From positions 1-5,635 of the forward strand of contig JAJFIM010000007.1 of assembly GCA_021774995.1 (NCBI GenBank): 5,635 nucleotides of DNA. The letters run 5' to 3'. Under the pieces are notes generated by a model, which ran no database searches, was not told the origin of the DNA, and saw nothing but the letters and a program-made list of their open reading frames with translations. Positions 5,331 through 5,635 of the stretch are shown here, piece by piece (within the stretch, counting starts at the first letter, position 1; the number at the start of each line of letters is the position of its first letter). Source of the stretch: Alphaproteobacteria bacterium (GTDB lineage: Bacteria; Pseudomonadota; Alphaproteobacteria; SMXP01). The position numbers were made by a program, and so were the translations under genes.

Positions 5331-5635
5331 GTGAGGACAACGTTGCGTATTGTATGGCCTGTTCAGGTCGGAAGCATCTTCGTGACGCTGTGTATCGCCC
5401 TGGCGTCGCTGCCGGCGCGCGCCGACCAGACTGACCCCTTGCTGGAGCCTCTCTTGGAAGCGCTCGCCCAAAATGACGACGCCCAGGAAGCTCAAACGCT
5501 GGAAGAGCGGATATTACGCATTTGGCGAGATCCGGGCAGTCCCAGCATTGACCTGCTGATGACGCGGGCGCAGATGGCGATTGATCGGCGCGATTATGAT
5601 CTTGCCTTGCGGCATTTGGACGAGGTGGTGGATCT
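5331..5635 (+). CDS. Secreted TPR-repeat protein, N-terminal part (3' end outside window)
   Basis: The first 101 codons are visible and open to the window edge. Residues 1-31 form a signal peptide: Arg2 and Arg6, a hydrophobic core (about 13-27), and an AXA-type cleavage site Ala-Arg-Ala before Asp32. After an acidic Leu/Ala/Glu-rich helix (36-65, including EAQTLEERILRIW), the sequence SPSIDLLMTRAQMAIDRRDYDLALRHLDEVVDL (70 onward) has the spacing of a tetratricopeptide repeat: small and aromatic residues in the first helix, then an Asp-Tyr/Asp-Leu-Ala turn into the second. The layout (short helix ending in Ile-Trp, GSPS, then TPR) resembles small exported TPR proteins of alphaproteobacteria. 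Such repeats bind other proteins; no partner can be named. It is probably co-transcribed with the oxidoreductase 15 bases upstream and likely periplasmic. Confidence 0.85.
   Translation, partial: MRTTLRIVWPVQVGSIFVTLCIALASLPARADQTDPLLEPLLEALAQNDDAQEAQTLEERILRIWRDPGSPSIDLLMTRAQMAIDRRDYDLALRHLDEVVD

Noticed and set aside
1..5635. A novel defence, mobile or biosynthetic system in the window
   Set aside because: All sizeable genes but one belong to familiar chromosomal families. I found no toxin-antitoxin pair, nuclease, transposase, phage gene, CRISPR repeat or attachment-site duplication.

Overview
The window most likely comes from an alphaproteobacterium of moderately high GC content. Three things point that way: a 41-residue ribosomal protein L36 of the zinc-ligand-poor type usual in that class, a flagellar motA standing apart from motB, and a secreted TPR protein that resembles alphaproteobacterial chromosomal proteins. 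I see no phage genes, transposases, CRISPR arrays, tRNAs, rRNAs or plasmid functions. It reads as ordinary chromosomal housekeeping DNA, and I did not find a convincing new multi-gene system.

Left part (1-2000). The window opens inside an aldehyde dehydrogenase gene on the + strand, of which only the C-terminal 271 residues are present, including the catalytic Glu and Cys. It converges on a - strand motA (flagellar stator), with 38 bases between the two stops. About 270 bases upstream of motA carry no convincing gene but do contain a 13-bp palindrome and a second, shorter inverted repeat.

Middle (2002-3816). A small + strand gene encodes an exported 135-residue protein of unknown function. 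It converges on a - strand gene for an MltB-type lytic transglycosylase lipoprotein with a C-terminal peptidoglycan-binding domain. A GC-rich hairpin and a T-run lie between them.

Right part (3817-5635). A near-consensus housekeeping promoter (TTGACA, 17-base spacer, TATTTT) drives rpmJ, a gene of only 126 bases. After 118 bases comes a saccharopine-dehydrogenase-like NAD(P)-binding oxidoreductase. Fifteen bases further on is the start of a secreted TPR protein (GTG start), cut by the window edge. These two look co-transcribed and may also receive read-through from the rpmJ promoter, because no clear terminator separates them from rpmJ.

Functionally the genes are a mixture: aldehyde oxidation, motility, cell-wall remodelling, translation, an orphan oxidoreductase and a periplasmic scaffold-type protein. 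Apart from the last two genes, nothing in the layout argues that they work in one pathway.
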